Shown piece by piece: positions 1-8,116 of a stretch of 28,910 bases of DNA. The DNA lies in contig DASVES010000302.1 in assembly GCA_036380435.1 (NCBI GenBank), positions 1-28,910 on the forward strand. The letters run 5' to 3'. A program made the translations under genes and the position numbers. The DNA is from DASQDT01 sp036380435 (GTDB taxonomy: Bacteria > Acidobacteriota > Blastocatellia > Pyrinomonadales > Pyrinomonadaceae). The notes beneath the pieces are model-generated. The model was given only the letters and a program-made list of their open reading frames with translations, was not told the DNA's origin and made no database searches. Each line of letters opens with the position of its first letter. Position 1 is the first letter of the stretch.

Positions 1-1
1 C

Positions 2-709
2 GACATCGAGCACGACGGCGAAGTCGATGTGCTCGATCCCAACGTCTACATCGCCACGGTCAGCGAGGGCGGCTCGCTCACCGTCGAGATGCGCCTGCGG
101 CGCGGGCGCGGCTACGTCCCCGCCGAGCGCAACTTCGACGAGGACTTGAGCCTGGGTTACATCCCCGTTGACAGCGTCCACACGCCGGTCAAGAAGGTCA
201 ACTACGCCGTCGAGGCCGCGCGTCTGGGTCAAAACACCGAGTTCGACAAGCTGACCATCGAGGTCTGGACGGACGGCTCGGTCAAACCCGACGACGCCAT
301 CGGACTGGCCGCGAAGTTGATTAAGGATCACATGTCCATCTTCATCAACTTCGAGGAAGACACGGACGACTACGCCTACACGAACATCGAGCGCCCGCCG
401 CTGCCCCGCAACGACGTGCTCGACCGCTCCGTGGACGAGCTGGAGCTTTCCGTGCGCTCCTACAACTGCCTGAAGAACGCCAACATCCGCACCATCCGCG
501 ACCTCGTCCAGAGGAGCGAACGCGAGATGCTCGCGACGAAAAACTTCGGTAAGAAGTCTCTCAACGAGATCAAGGAAATCCTCCACGGCATGGGCCTCGA
601 CTTCGGCATGGCCTTCGATGAGCAGGGCAACCCCATCCCCGGCTCCGGCAGCAGCGACATCGACCTCAGCGACTACGAGGACGACGAGGACGACGAGGAC
701 GAGGAGTAA
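2..709 (+). CDS. rpoA: RNA polymerase alpha subunit, 5'-truncated by the window edge
   Basis: This is the alpha subunit of RNA polymerase, which dimerises to nucleate core assembly and contacts activators and UP elements through its C-terminal domain. The reading frame is already open at base 2, so the start codon and roughly the first 100 residues lie outside the window. The visible part carries the alpha-NTD signature GRGYVPAERN, then the alpha-CTD with LSVRSYNCLKNANIRTIRDL and TKNFGKKSLNEIKEIL, which includes the Arg of the DNA-binding determinant. The protein ends in a strongly acidic Asp/Glu tail of about 15 residues. The GTG at base 29 is internal and not a plausible start. rplQ follows after about 100 bp, the usual bacterial order at the end of the alpha operon. 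Identification is certain from these motifs. Confidence 0.97.
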   Translation, partial: DIEHDGEVDVLDPNVYIATVSEGGSLTVEMRLRRGRGYVPAERNFDEDLSLGYIPVDSVHTPVKKVNYAVEAARLGQNTEFDKLTIEVWTDGSVKPDDAIGLAAKLIKDHMSIFINFEEDTDDYAYTNIERPPLPRNDVLDRSVDELELSVRSYNCLKNANIRTIRDLVQRSEREMLATKNFGKKSLNEIKEILHGMGLDFGMAFDEQGNPIPGSGSSDIDLSDYEDDEDDEDEE

Positions 710-717
710 AGCGGCCG

Positions 718-798
718 TTAGCGATTAGCTGTTAGCTGTTAGCTTAAAGAGAACTTCTTCGCTCTAAGCTAAATGCTAAAAGCCAATCTCTAACAGCT
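718..798. repeat. Heptamer inverted-repeat element E1 (TTAGCTG type)
   Basis: The left arm is a run of 7-bp units (TTAGCGA, TTAGCTG, TTAGCTG, TTAGCTT) and the right arm, from about 761, is made of complementary units containing GCTAA, TGCTAA and AACAGCT. The two arms can fold into an imperfect hairpin around a short loop near 750-760. It fills most of the gap between the rpoA stop and the rplQ start, ending about 15 bp before the rplQ ATG. It is one of nine elements with this architecture in the window. Function is unknown; effects on mRNA stability or rpoA/rplQ expression ratio are possible. Confidence 0.85.
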
Positions 799-812
799 CC
801 TGAGATTTTGCC

Positions 813-1520
813 ATGCGACACTTAAACGCACACCGAAAACTGGGACGCACGAGCGAGCACCGTAATTCGATGCTCCGCAACCTCGTGACCTCGCTCATCA
901 ACGCGCGCGACGAGCGCATCGTCACCACTCTCCCCAAGGCCAAGGAGCTGCGCCCCTTCATCGAGCGCGTCATCACGCTGTCGCGCCGCGCACAGGGACT
1001 CGAAGGCGACGACGCCGTGGCCCGCTCGCTGCACCTGCGCCGGCAGGCCGCCGCCTTCTTCCACACGGGCAATCAGGGCCAAACGGCCGCCGCCGGCGGA
1101 CGCCGCGGCCAACCGCGCCCGCCGCGCACGGCCGGCGTCGCCGCGCTCAAGCGCCTGTTCGACGAGTTGGGCGAACGTTACAAGGATCGGCCCGGCGGCT
1201 ACACACGCATCATCAAGCTCGGCCGACGCGACGGCGACAACGCCGAACTCGCCATCATCGAGCTGGTCGATAATCCGCGCGAGCGCGAGGCCGCCGCGTC
1301 CACCTCGAAGCGCGCCAAGTCGGTCACCTCGGGTAAGAAGAAGTCGGCGAAGGCCAGCGAGACGAAGGAAGCCGCGGGTGGCAGGCGCGGCGGACGCAAC
1401 GCCCCGAAGGCTGAGGCGTCAGGCGGCGCCGGCTCGAAGGAGACGGACAAGGCGGGCAGCGGGGGGCGTCGCTCGAAGAAGACCGAATCGACGGCCGCCG
1501 AGAAAGACACGGAGAAGTAG
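813..1520 (+). CDS. rplQ: 50S ribosomal protein L17 with internal insertion and long basic tail
   Basis: L17 is a protein of the large ribosomal subunit near the exit tunnel. The N-terminus MRHLNAHRKLGRTSEHRNSM and the later DRPGGYTRIIKLGRRDGD followed by AIIELV are diagnostic. At 235 residues it is nearly twice the usual 120-130. There are two reasons. First, a Gly/Arg/Pro-rich insertion of about 25 residues (about 84-108) splits the helical core before ALKRLFDELG. Second, a tail of about 80 residues after residue 153 is rich in Lys, Ser, Ala and Gly and looks disordered. The start ATG matches the conserved N-terminus exactly. A good SD is not obvious, because element E1 and the short sequence after it occupy the upstream region. 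The gene sits at the end of the ribosomal operon. Confidence 0.96.
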   Translation: MRHLNAHRKLGRTSEHRNSMLRNLVTSLINARDERIVTTLPKAKELRPFIERVITLSRRAQGLEGDDAVARSLHLRRQAAAFFHTGNQGQTAAAGGRRGQPRPPRTAGVAALKRLFDELGERYKDRPGGYTRIIKLGRRDGDNAELAIIELVDNPREREAAASTSKRAKSVTSGKKKSAKASETKEAAGGRRGGRNAPKAEASGGAGSKETDKAGSGGRRSKKTESTAAEKDTEK

Positions 1521-1601
1521 ACCGACGTACTTGAAGCGCGGGTCGGCCGCGCGGCGCGTGCTCCGAAGGGGCCGCCCGCGCCCGCCCCGCCCGGCGACCG
1601 C

Positions 1602-1643
1602 AGCCCCAAACCACCGCCGGAATCGGCGGCCGGCTTTGGGGCT
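1602..1643 (+). terminator. Hairpin after rplQ, probable transcription terminator or attenuator
   Basis: AGCCCCAAA at 1602-1610 pairs with TTTGGGGCT at 1635-1643, and a second stem (CCGCCG 1614-1619 with CGGCGG 1624-1629) stacks inside it. The following bases are only mildly T-rich, so it is not a textbook intrinsic terminator. Its place between rplQ and accB suggests it ends or dampens the ribosomal transcript. Confidence 0.5.
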
Positions 1644-1700
1644 TCCACTTTGTTGGAGGCGCGCGCCACACGCGCGAACCTTTGGGAGGCTCGAACGAGC

Positions 1701-2414
<714 letters not shown>

Positions 2415-2490
2415 AGAGGTCAGAGGCTAGAGGTTAGAGGTCAGTTAAAAACTGTCTTCACTAGCCTCTGACCTCTGACCTCTGACCTCT
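2415..2490. repeat. Heptamer inverted-repeat element E2 (AGAGGTC type) bridging accB and accC
   Basis: The left arm has four 7-bp units (AGAGGTC, AGAGGCT, AGAGGTT, AGAGGTC, 2415-2442) and the right arm four complementary units (AGCCTCT, then three GACCTCT, 2463-2490), with a small inner hairpin CAGTT/AACTG. The base of the stem touches the accB stop codon on the left and lies one base from the accC ATG on the right, so accC has no Shine-Dalgarno sequence of its own in the usual position. Confidence 0.93.
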
Positions 2491-2491
2491 T

Positions 2492-3868
2492 ATGAGAAGG
2501 TTCAACAAAATCCTGATCGCCAACCGCGGCGAGATCGCGTGCCGGATCATCTGGACGTGTAAAGAGATGGGCATCCGCACCGTCGCCGTCCACTCGACGG
2601 CCGACCGCGACTCGCTCCACGTCCGCTTCGCCGACGAGGCGATCTGCATCGGCGGCCCGACCTCCGCGCAGAGTTACCTCAACATCTCGGCCGTCATCGC
2701 CGCCGCCGAAATCACCAACGTTGACGCCATCCACCCCGGCTACGGCTTCCTTGCCGAGTCGGCCTACTTCGCCGAAATCTGCGAGGCGTGCAACATCAAG
2801 TTTATCGGCCCGCGCCCCGACGTGATCCGGCAGATGGGCGACAAGGTGGAGGCCCGGCGCACGATGACGGAGGCGGGCCTGCCCGTCCTGCCGGGAAGCC
2901 CCGAGCCGTTGCGCGACGAGGGAGAGGCGCTTGCGATTGCGCGCGAGATCGGCTACCCCGTCATCATCAAGGCGTCGGCCGGCGGCGGCGGGCGCGGCAT
3001 GCGTATCGTCCGCGCCGAAGGTGAGTTCCTGCCCGCCATGCGGACTGCCTCGACCGAGGCGGCGGCCGCCTTCAAGAACGGCGACGTTTACATCGAGAAG
3101 TTCATCGAGCGCCCCCGTCACGTCGAGATTCAGGTGCTCGCCGACGAGCACGGCAACTGCATTCACCTCGGCGAGCGAGATTGCTCCATCCAGCGCCGAC
3201 ACCAGAAGCTCATCGAGGAATCGCCCTCGCCGGTGCTCACGCCGGAGATGCGCGAGCAGATGGGCCACGCGGCGGTCGAGGCGTGCCGCCGGGTCGGCTA
3301 TTCGAGTGCGGGCACCATCGAGTTTCTGCTCGACGAGGATCAGAAGTTCTACTTCATGGAGATGAACACGCGCATACAGGTCGAGCACCCCGTGACCGAG
3401 ATGGTCACGCTCGTCGATGTCGTGCGTAACCAGATTCGCATCGCCGAGGGCGAGGAGATTTCCTACCGGCAGGAGGAGATCGAAATCCGCGGCCACTCCA
3501 TCGAGTGCCGCATCAACGCCGAAGACCCCGCGACCTTCGCGCCCTCGCCCGGTCTCATCACGACCTACAACATTCCCGGCGGCCCCGGCGTGCGCGTGGA
3601 CACGGCCGTCTACGCCGGCTACTACGTCCCGCCCTTCTACGACTCGCTCATCGCCAAGCTGATCGTCCACGCGCGAACCCGCGAGCTGGCCATCGCCCGC
3701 ATGCGTCGGGCACTGGAAGTGATGGTGATTGAAGGGGTTAAGACGACCATCCCGCTCCATCTGGCGATTATGGACGACCCTCATTTCCGTTCCGGCGAGT
3801 ACTCGACGAAGTTCATGGAGCAGTTCTTCGAGCGGCGAAACGCACAGGGCGCGGCCCAGGCTGGCTGA
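2492..3868 (+). CDS. accC: Biotin carboxylase subunit of acetyl-CoA carboxylase
   Basis: AccC uses ATP and bicarbonate to carboxylate biotin on AccB. The N-terminal biotin-carboxylase domain starts with FNKILIANRGEIACRII, the ATP-grasp region has the glycine-rich loop KASAGGGGRGMRIV (about residues 160-173), and the catalytic segment EMNTRIQVEHPVTE is intact. The C-terminal domain includes RGHSIECRINAEDP. At 458 residues it matches the free-standing bacterial subunit (about 450) rather than the fused form. The ATG at 2492 fits the conserved N-terminus. It is preceded directly by the right arm of E2 with no SD, so translation may be coupled to accB. A strong promoter for the next operon starts just downstream. 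Confidence 0.97.
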   Translation: MRRFNKILIANRGEIACRIIWTCKEMGIRTVAVHSTADRDSLHVRFADEAICIGGPTSAQSYLNISAVIAAAEITNVDAIHPGYGFLAESAYFAEICEACNIKFIGPRPDVIRQMGDKVEARRTMTEAGLPVLPGSPEPLRDEGEALAIAREIGYPVIIKASAGGGGRGMRIVRAEGEFLPAMRTASTEAAAAFKNGDVYIEKFIERPRHVEIQVLADEHGNCIHLGERDCSIQRRHQKLIEESPSPVLTPEMREQMGHAAVEACRRVGYSSAGTIEFLLDEDQKFYFMEMNTRIQVEHPVTEMVTLVDVVRNQIRIAEGEEISYRQEEIEIRGHSIECRINAEDPATFAPSPGLITTYNIPGGPGVRVDTAVYAGYYVPPFYDSLIAKLIVHARTRELAIARMRRALEVMVIEGVKTTIPLHLAIMDDPHFRSGEYSTKFMEQFFERRNAQGAAQAG

Positions 3869-3894
3869 CGTGAATCGAAGGCCCGCCGGCTCGT

Positions 3895-3923
3895 TTGACT
3901 GGGCGCGATAACGACCTTATAAT
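3895..3923 (+). promoter_or_regulatory. Sigma-70 promoter for the rplU-rpmA-obgE operon
   Basis: TTGACT (3895-3900) and a perfect TATAAT (3918-3923) are separated by exactly 17 bp. Transcription would begin near 3930, giving a leader of about 50 nt before the rplU ATG at 3983. This is the best-matching promoter in the window and fits a highly expressed ribosomal-protein operon. Confidence 0.85.
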
Positions 3924-3982
3924 TACGGACTTTTCTATGGCAGGTCGGCCCTGTCTGAAGCGGTTCTGAAGGAGAAGTAGAG

Positions 3983-4291
3983 ATGGCTTACGCAATCATC
4001 AGGTCGGGCGGCAAACAGTTCCGCGTCGAAGAGGGCGCCACGGTGCGCGTCCCGTCTATCGACAAGCAGGCCGGCGAGCAGGTCGAACTCGAAGCCCTCG
4101 TCGTCAGCGGCGACGGCGGCATCAAGGTCGGCTCGCCCGCCATTGACGGCGCGGGTGTGACGGGCACGGTCGTCGATCACGGCCGCGGCACGAAGATCAT
4201 CGTCTTCAAGAAAAAGCGCCGCAAGCAGTACAAGCGCCGGCAGGGCCACCGTCAGGACTACACGACGTTGAAGATCGACTCAATCGGGTAA
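3983..4291 (+). CDS. rplU: 50S ribosomal protein L21
   Basis: L21 is a 23S rRNA-binding protein of the large subunit. The 102-residue product begins with the typical MAYAIIRSGGKQFRVEEG and has the conserved C-terminal basic stretch FKKKRRKQYKRRQGHRQ followed by YTTLKI. Length matches the family (about 103). GGAGAAG lies about 7 bp before the ATG as a ribosome binding site. It is the first gene after the promoter at 3895-3923 and is followed by rpmA, the near-universal L21-L27-Obg arrangement, with heptamer element E3 between. Confidence 0.97.
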   Translation: MAYAIIRSGGKQFRVEEGATVRVPSIDKQAGEQVELEALVVSGDGGIKVGSPAIDGAGVTGTVVDHGRGTKIIVFKKKRRKQYKRRQGHRQDYTTLKIDSIG

Positions 4292-4295
4292 AGAC

Positions 4296-4375
4296 AGAGG
4301 TTAGAGGTCAGAGGTTAGAGGTCAGTAGAAGGCAAGCTGTTTTCACTGACCTCTGACCTCTAAGCTCCGACCTCT
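4296..4375. repeat. Heptamer inverted-repeat element E3 (AGAGGTC type) between rplU and rpmA
   Basis: The left arm has four units (AGAGGTT, AGAGGTC, AGAGGTT, AGAGGTC, 4296-4323) followed by AGT. The right arm is ACT plus GACCTCT, GACCTCT, AAGCTCC, GACCTCT (4345-4375). Same heptamer family as E2 and E4. It begins 4 bp after the rplU stop codon and ends 14 bp before the rpmA start. Confidence 0.93.
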
Positions 4376-4389
4376 TACGGGGTTTAGTT

Positions 4390-4695
4390 ATGGCACATAA
4401 AAAAGGCGTCGGCTCATCGCGCAACGGGCGCGATTCACACTCGCAGCGGCTCGGCCTGAAGAAGTTCGGCGGCGAGCAGGTATTGGGCGGCAACATCCTC
4501 GCGCGCCAGCGAGGGACGAAGTGGAAGCCGGGCAAGAACGTCGGCCGCGGTAAGGATGACACGCTGTTTGCGCTCGTCGATGGTGTTGTGAAGTTCGAGG
4601 ACAAGGGCCGCAAGGGCAAGTTCATCAGCGTCTACCCGGCCGTGGCGGCGGCGTTGTCGCCCGCGCCAGAGGCGCCCCCGGCGGTTGCAGCATGA
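4390..4695 (+). CDS. rpmA: 50S ribosomal protein L27
   Basis: L27 reaches the peptidyl-transferase centre with its N-terminal tail. The product begins MAHKKGVGSSRNGRDSHSQR, which lacks the cleavable N-terminal extension seen in Firmicutes, and continues with LGLKKFGGEQVLGGNILARQ and the conserved GRGKDDTLFALVDGVVKFE. At 101 residues it is about 15 longer than usual, from an Ala/Pro-rich C-terminal tail. The upstream sequence between E3 and the ATG (TACGGGGTTTAGTT) offers only a weak SD. Confidence 0.97.
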   Translation: MAHKKGVGSSRNGRDSHSQRLGLKKFGGEQVLGGNILARQRGTKWKPGKNVGRGKDDTLFALVDGVVKFEDKGRKGKFISVYPAVAAALSPAPEAPPAVAA

Positions 4696-4727
4696 TTTGC
4701 GAATGAGCCACTCTCGCGCTCTGATTT

Positions 4728-4770
4728 CTGACGCCCCGCCGAGTGCCACCACTCGAAGCGAGGGCGTCAG
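4728..4770 (+). terminator. Hairpin between rpmA and obgE, possible terminator or attenuator
   Basis: CTGACGCCC at 4728-4736 pairs with GGGCGTCAG at 4762-4770, with an inner GAGTG/CACTC stem, and is followed by TTTCGTTAG. This could partly end the ribosomal-protein transcript before obgE. The T-run is short, so an mRNA-processing or attenuator role is as likely. Confidence 0.42.
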
Positions 4771-4791
4771 TTTCGTTAGTAGCTGACAGCT

Positions 4792-5868
4792 TTGTTCATC
4801 GACCGCGTCAAAATTCGAGTCCGAGGGGGTCACGGCGGCAACGGCGTGACGGCCTTCCGGCGTGAGAAGTTCGTGCCACGTGGCGGGCCGTCGGGCGGCG
4901 ACGGCGGGCGCGGCGGCGACGTGTGGCTCGAAGCCGCCACCTCGCTCAACACGCTGCTGCACCTGCGTTACAACCCCGAACACTCGGCCGAGCGCGGCCG
5001 ACACGGCGAGGGGTCGAACCGCTCGGGGCCGGAGGGCGGCGACATCCTCGTGCGGGTGCCGGTCGGCACGCAGGTCTTCGACCCAGAGACGGGCGACATC
5101 TTTTGCGACCTCGCCGTTGAGGGGCAGCGTTGGCTCGCCGCGAAGGGCGGGCGGGGCGGCTTCGGCAACTCGCACTTCGCGACCTCGACGAACCGCGCGC
5201 CGCGCTACCACCAGCAGGGCAGCCCCGGCGAGGAGCGCGAGCTACAACTGGAGCTAAAGCTGCTGGCCGACGTGGGACTGGTCGGCTTCCCGAACGCGGG
5301 CAAGTCCACGCTCATCTCGACCGTCTCGGCCGCCAAGCCGAAGATCGCCGACTACCCGTTCACGACGCTGGAGCCGCACCTCGGCGTCGTCGATCTCGGC
5401 GAGTTTCGCACGTTCGTCATCGCGGACATCCCCGGTCTCATCGAAGGCGCGCATCAGGGGGCGGGCCTCGGCGACCGCTTCCTGCGACACGTCGAGCGGA
5501 CGAAACTGCTGCTGCACCTCGTGGACGTATCCTCCGCCTCGGGCCGCGACCCCGTCGAGGACTACGAGACGATCAACCGTGAGCTTGCCGCATATGACGC
5601 GGCGATGGCCGAGCGCCCGCAGATCGTCGTCGCGACGAAGCTCGACGCGCTCGACGAGCCGGAGCGTCTGGAGCATCTGCGCGAACGCGCGGCGCGCGAC
5701 GGACGGGAGTTTCACGCCGTCTCCTCGGTCGCCAACACGGGCGTGCGTGAGCTTGTGTACGCCGTCGGGCGGCGGCTCGACGAGATCAAAGAGTCCGAGA
5801 GCGTCATCGAGCTGGATGCGGAGTGGTCAGGCGAGGGCGAGGCGTCCACGTTCGGGCGCGCGGATTGA
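4792..5868 (+). CDS. obgE: Obg-family GTPase (CgtA)
   Basis: Obg is an essential GTPase acting in late 50S assembly and stress control. The N-terminal glycine-rich Obg fold (about residues 1-158) has RGGHGGNGVTAFRREKFVPR. The G domain follows with G1 GFPNAGKST (from residue 165), the switch segment around YPFTTLEPHLGV, G3 DIPGLIEGAHQGAGLG, a G4 that reads ATKLD rather than the usual NKxD, and G5 SSVANTGV. The protein ends about 30 residues after the G domain, so the variable C-terminal OCT domain is absent. The start is a TTG giving MFIDRVKI, which aligns with the family N-terminus; no good SD is visible. nadD begins 4 bp after the stop. Confidence 0.95.
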   Translation: MFIDRVKIRVRGGHGGNGVTAFRREKFVPRGGPSGGDGGRGGDVWLEAATSLNTLLHLRYNPEHSAERGRHGEGSNRSGPEGGDILVRVPVGTQVFDPETGDIFCDLAVEGQRWLAAKGGRGGFGNSHFATSTNRAPRYHQQGSPGEERELQLELKLLADVGLVGFPNAGKSTLISTVSAAKPKIADYPFTTLEPHLGVVDLGEFRTFVIADIPGLIEGAHQGAGLGDRFLRHVERTKLLLHLVDVSSASGRDPVEDYETINRELAAYDAAMAERPQIVVATKLDALDEPERLEHLRERAARDGREFHAVSSVANTGVRELVYAVGRRLDEIKESESVIELDAEWSGEGEASTFGRAD

Positions 5869-5872
5869 AGTG

Positions 5873-6613
5873 ATGACAGGGGCACGGCGCATCGCGCTCT
5901 ACGGCGGGAGCTTCGACCCGGTTCATCTGGGGCACCTGACGGTGGCGCGCAGTCTGACCGAGTTGTTCGCGCTCGACGAAGTTCTTTTCATCCCGGCCCA
6001 CGTCGCGCCGCACAAGCGCGGTCGGCGCGTCGCACCGGCGCTCGACCGCCACGCCATGCTCGCGCTGGCCACGCAGGACGAGCCGCGCTTCCGCATCTCG
6101 ACCGTCGAGCTGGACGCCCCCGAGCGGCCCTACACGGTCGAGACGCTGGCGCACTTCTGCGAGGCGGCGAGTCGCGACGCTTCGCGTCTCTTCTTCGTGA
6201 TGGGCGCCGACTCGTGGGAGGAGATCACGACGTGGAGGGAGTGGGAGCGAGTGCTCGGCATGGCCTCGACCATCGTTGTGACGCGGCCGGGCCACGAGCT
6301 TGAAGTGGGCCACGTGACGCCGTCGGTGCGAGAGCGGATCGTGGACTTGCGCGGCGCTGATGTGAAACAGGCGGCGGAAGAAGTTGACGCAGATGGGGTG
6401 AAGATTTTTTTCACCGACGCGGCCGACGTTGACATCTCGTCCACGGCGATTCGGCGCGGCGCAGCCGGCCGCGGCGGGGCGCTGGTGTTGGAAAACTGGG
6501 TCGCGCCCGAGGTGGCCGAGTACATTCGGAAATACGGTCTTTACAGGGAAGTACATGGAACAGAATCGGACGACAGCGCCGGAACGGAAACGGCGCACGA
6601 ACAAGAAGGCTGA
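5873..6613 (+). CDS. nadD: Nicotinate-nucleotide adenylyltransferase
   Basis: NadD transfers AMP from ATP to nicotinate mononucleotide in NAD synthesis. The nucleotidyltransferase signature GGSFDPVHLGHL lies at residues 11-22 and the C-terminal ISSTAIRRG motif is present. At 246 residues it is somewhat longer than E. coli NadD (213), mainly from a hydrophilic tail. I chose the ATG at 5873, 4 bp after the obgE stop and just before the conserved beta strand RRIALYGG; a GTG one codon upstream is possible, and longer in-frame extensions overlap obgE and are unlikely. The tail overlaps the start of rsfS by 59 bp, supporting one operon. The nadD-rsfS-rlmH cluster is widespread in bacteria. Confidence 0.95.
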   Translation: MTGARRIALYGGSFDPVHLGHLTVARSLTELFALDEVLFIPAHVAPHKRGRRVAPALDRHAMLALATQDEPRFRISTVELDAPERPYTVETLAHFCEAASRDASRLFFVMGADSWEEITTWREWERVLGMASTIVVTRPGHELEVGHVTPSVRERIVDLRGADVKQAAEEVDADGVKIFFTDAADVDISSTAIRRGAAGRGGALVLENWVAPEVAEYIRKYGLYREVHGTESDDSAGTETAHEQEG

Positions 6614-7100
6614 AGAGGCCGTCGAGACGCAGGAGGCGACCGCGGCCGACGCGACGCCGCTCGCCCCCGAGGCGGCCGAGGAGGGACTCGACGCCCGGAT
6701 GCTCGCCGCGCTCCACGCCGCGGGCGACAAGAAGGCGCACGACCTCCTTGCTCTCGATCTGCGCCCCGTGGCGAGCTTCACGGACTTCTTCCTGATCGGG
6801 AGCGCGCAGAACACGCGGCAGGTGCAGGCCATCGCCGACGAGATCGTCGAGCGACTGCGGGCGATGGGGTCGAGGGCCGCGCGCGTCGAGGGCTACACGA
6901 GCGCCGAGTGGGTGCTCCTCGACTTCGGCGACTTCGTCTTTCACATCTTCGAGCAGAAGGCGCGGCGCTTCTACGAACTCGAACGACTCTGGCGCGACGC
7001 GGCGCGCGTCGCGTTGCCGCCGGAGTTGTCGGCCGCTGCTGCTGCTGACGACGCGCGCGCGGGCAGCGACGTGGAAGGCTCTTTGAGAAGCGAACAGTGA
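6555..7100 (+). CDS. rsfS: Ribosomal silencing factor RsfS (YbeB/Iojap)
   Basis: RsfS binds ribosomal protein L14 and blocks subunit joining when nutrients are short. The core domain (about residues 50-160) carries KKAHDLLALDLRPVASFTDF, then FFLIGSAQNTRQVQAIADEI, GYTSAEWVLLDFGDFVFHIF and RRFYELERLW, all typical. At 181 residues it is clearly longer than the usual 105-120, because of a charged Lys/Glu/Ala N-terminal extension of about 47 residues and an Ala-rich tail. I chose the ATG at 6555 because CAGGGA lies a few bases upstream; translation from an internal start near residue 49 would give a standard-length protein. The stop codon overlaps the GTG start of the next gene (GTGA). Confidence 0.93.
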   Translation: MEQNRTTAPERKRRTNKKAEEAVETQEATAADATPLAPEAAEEGLDARMLAALHAAGDKKAHDLLALDLRPVASFTDFFLIGSAQNTRQVQAIADEIVERLRAMGSRAARVEGYTSAEWVLLDFGDFVFHIFEQKARRFYELERLWRDAARVALPPELSAAAAADDARAGSDVEGSLRSEQ

Positions 7101-8092
7101 TCGAGATCGTGGCGCGTTCCGGGGCGATGCGCGAGGCGCTGCGGCTCGCACGCCGCGTGGCCCCGACCAACGCCAACGTCTTAGTCACGGGCGAGTCGGG
7201 CGCGGGCAAGGACGCCCTCGCACAGTTCGTCCATGAGCACTCGACGCGCGCGGCGCGCGACCTCGTCAAGATCGACTGTGCGTCGCTCCCGGCCGGGTTG
7301 CTGGAGGCGGAGCTGTTCGGCTACGAGCGCGGCGCCTTCACCGGCGCCATCGCGGCCAAGCCCGGCAGGCTCGAAGCGGCCGACGGCGGCACGCTCGTCT
7401 TAGACGAAGTCGCGCATCTCTCGACGGACGCGCAGGCGAAGCTTTTGCGGGTCATCGAGCGGCGCGAGTTCGAGCGGCTCGGCGGGCGGCGGACGGTGCG
7501 TGTGGACGCGCGGCTCGTGGCGCTGACGAACGTCGATCTGGACGAAGCGGTCAGACGCCGCGCCTTCCGCGAAGACCTCTTCTACCGGCTGAACGTCGTC
7601 CGCATCGACCTGCCGCCGCTGCGCGAGCGACGCGAAGACGTGCCGGCGCTGGCCCGGCAGTTCCTTGAAAAGTATGCCGCCAAGCACGGGCGGCGACTGA
7701 AGAGTTTGACGGCCGAGGCTAAGAGCTTGCTCGCCGGCTACGAGTTCCCCGGCAACGTGCGCGAGCTGGCGAACGTCGTCGAGCGCGCCGTCATCGTCGC
7801 CGAGGGCGGGCGCGTCGAGGCGTCTGACCTGCCCGAGTCTGTCAGGGCGGCCGTCCGGGTTTCGTCAAGACGGACGATGCGCCCGACGCTCGCCGAGGTG
7901 GAGGACGAGTACATCCATGAGACGCTCGCCGCCGCGGGCGGCAACAAGACGGAGGCCGCGCGCGTCCTCGGCATCAGCCGCAAGAACCTTTACGAGAGGC
8001 TGGCGCGCAGCGGCAACAAAGAGGTCGGAGGTCAGAGGTCAGAGGTCAGTAAAAGAAATGCTGATGCGGATGAGACAACCACTGACCTCTAA
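7097..8092 (+). CDS. Sigma-54-dependent transcriptional activator lacking a regulatory domain
   Basis: This is an enhancer-binding AAA+ protein that would remodel sigma-54 RNA polymerase. Walker A is GESGAGKD (residues 32-39; the usual form is GESGTGKE), the sigma-54 contact loop GAFTGA is intact at 79-84, Walker B is LVLDEV (100-105), and FYRLNVVRIDLPPLRER and EFPGNVRELANVVERA follow. A Fis-type helix-turn-helix (KTEAARVLGISRKNLYERL) lies near the C-terminus. The AAA+ domain begins almost at residue 1, so there is no receiver, GAF or PAS domain, and regulation must come from expression or a partner. The GTG start overlaps the rsfS stop. The last 23 or so residues and the TAA stop are encoded by repeat E4, so the original C-terminus was probably different. 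Confidence 0.9.
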   Translation: MIEIVARSGAMREALRLARRVAPTNANVLVTGESGAGKDALAQFVHEHSTRAARDLVKIDCASLPAGLLEAELFGYERGAFTGAIAAKPGRLEAADGGTLVLDEVAHLSTDAQAKLLRVIERREFERLGGRRTVRVDARLVALTNVDLDEAVRRRAFREDLFYRLNVVRIDLPPLRERREDVPALARQFLEKYAAKHGRRLKSLTAEAKSLLAGYEFPGNVRELANVVERAVIVAEGGRVEASDLPESVRAAVRVSSRRTMRPTLAEVEDEYIHETLAAAGGNKTEAARVLGISRKNLYERLARSGNKEVGGQRSEVSKRNADADETTTDL

Positions 8093-8111
8093 CCTCTAGC
8101 CTCTAACCTCA
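8020..8111. repeat. Heptamer inverted-repeat element E4 (AGAGGTC type) overlapping a gene end
   Basis: The left arm is AGAGGTC, GGAGGTC, AGAGGTC, AGAGGTC, AGT (8020-8050). The right arm is ACT, GACCTCT, AACCTCT, AGCCTCT, AACCTCA (8081-8111). The left arm and loop are translated as the tail of the sigma-54 activator, and its TAA stop (8090-8092) lies in the right arm. The element ends 5 bp before the rlmH ATG. Confidence 0.93.
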
Positions 8112-8116
8112 GCTTT

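Noticed and set aside
2441..3784. Long open frame (447 codons) on the minus strand opposite accC
   Set aside because: It is the antisense shadow of accC in high-GC DNA; accC has full family motifs and the minus-strand protein has none.
2415..8111. Heptamer elements as a CRISPR array
   Set aside because: Units are 7 bp with no spacers and are arranged as inverted arms, not as direct repeats of 24-40 bp; no cas gene is present.
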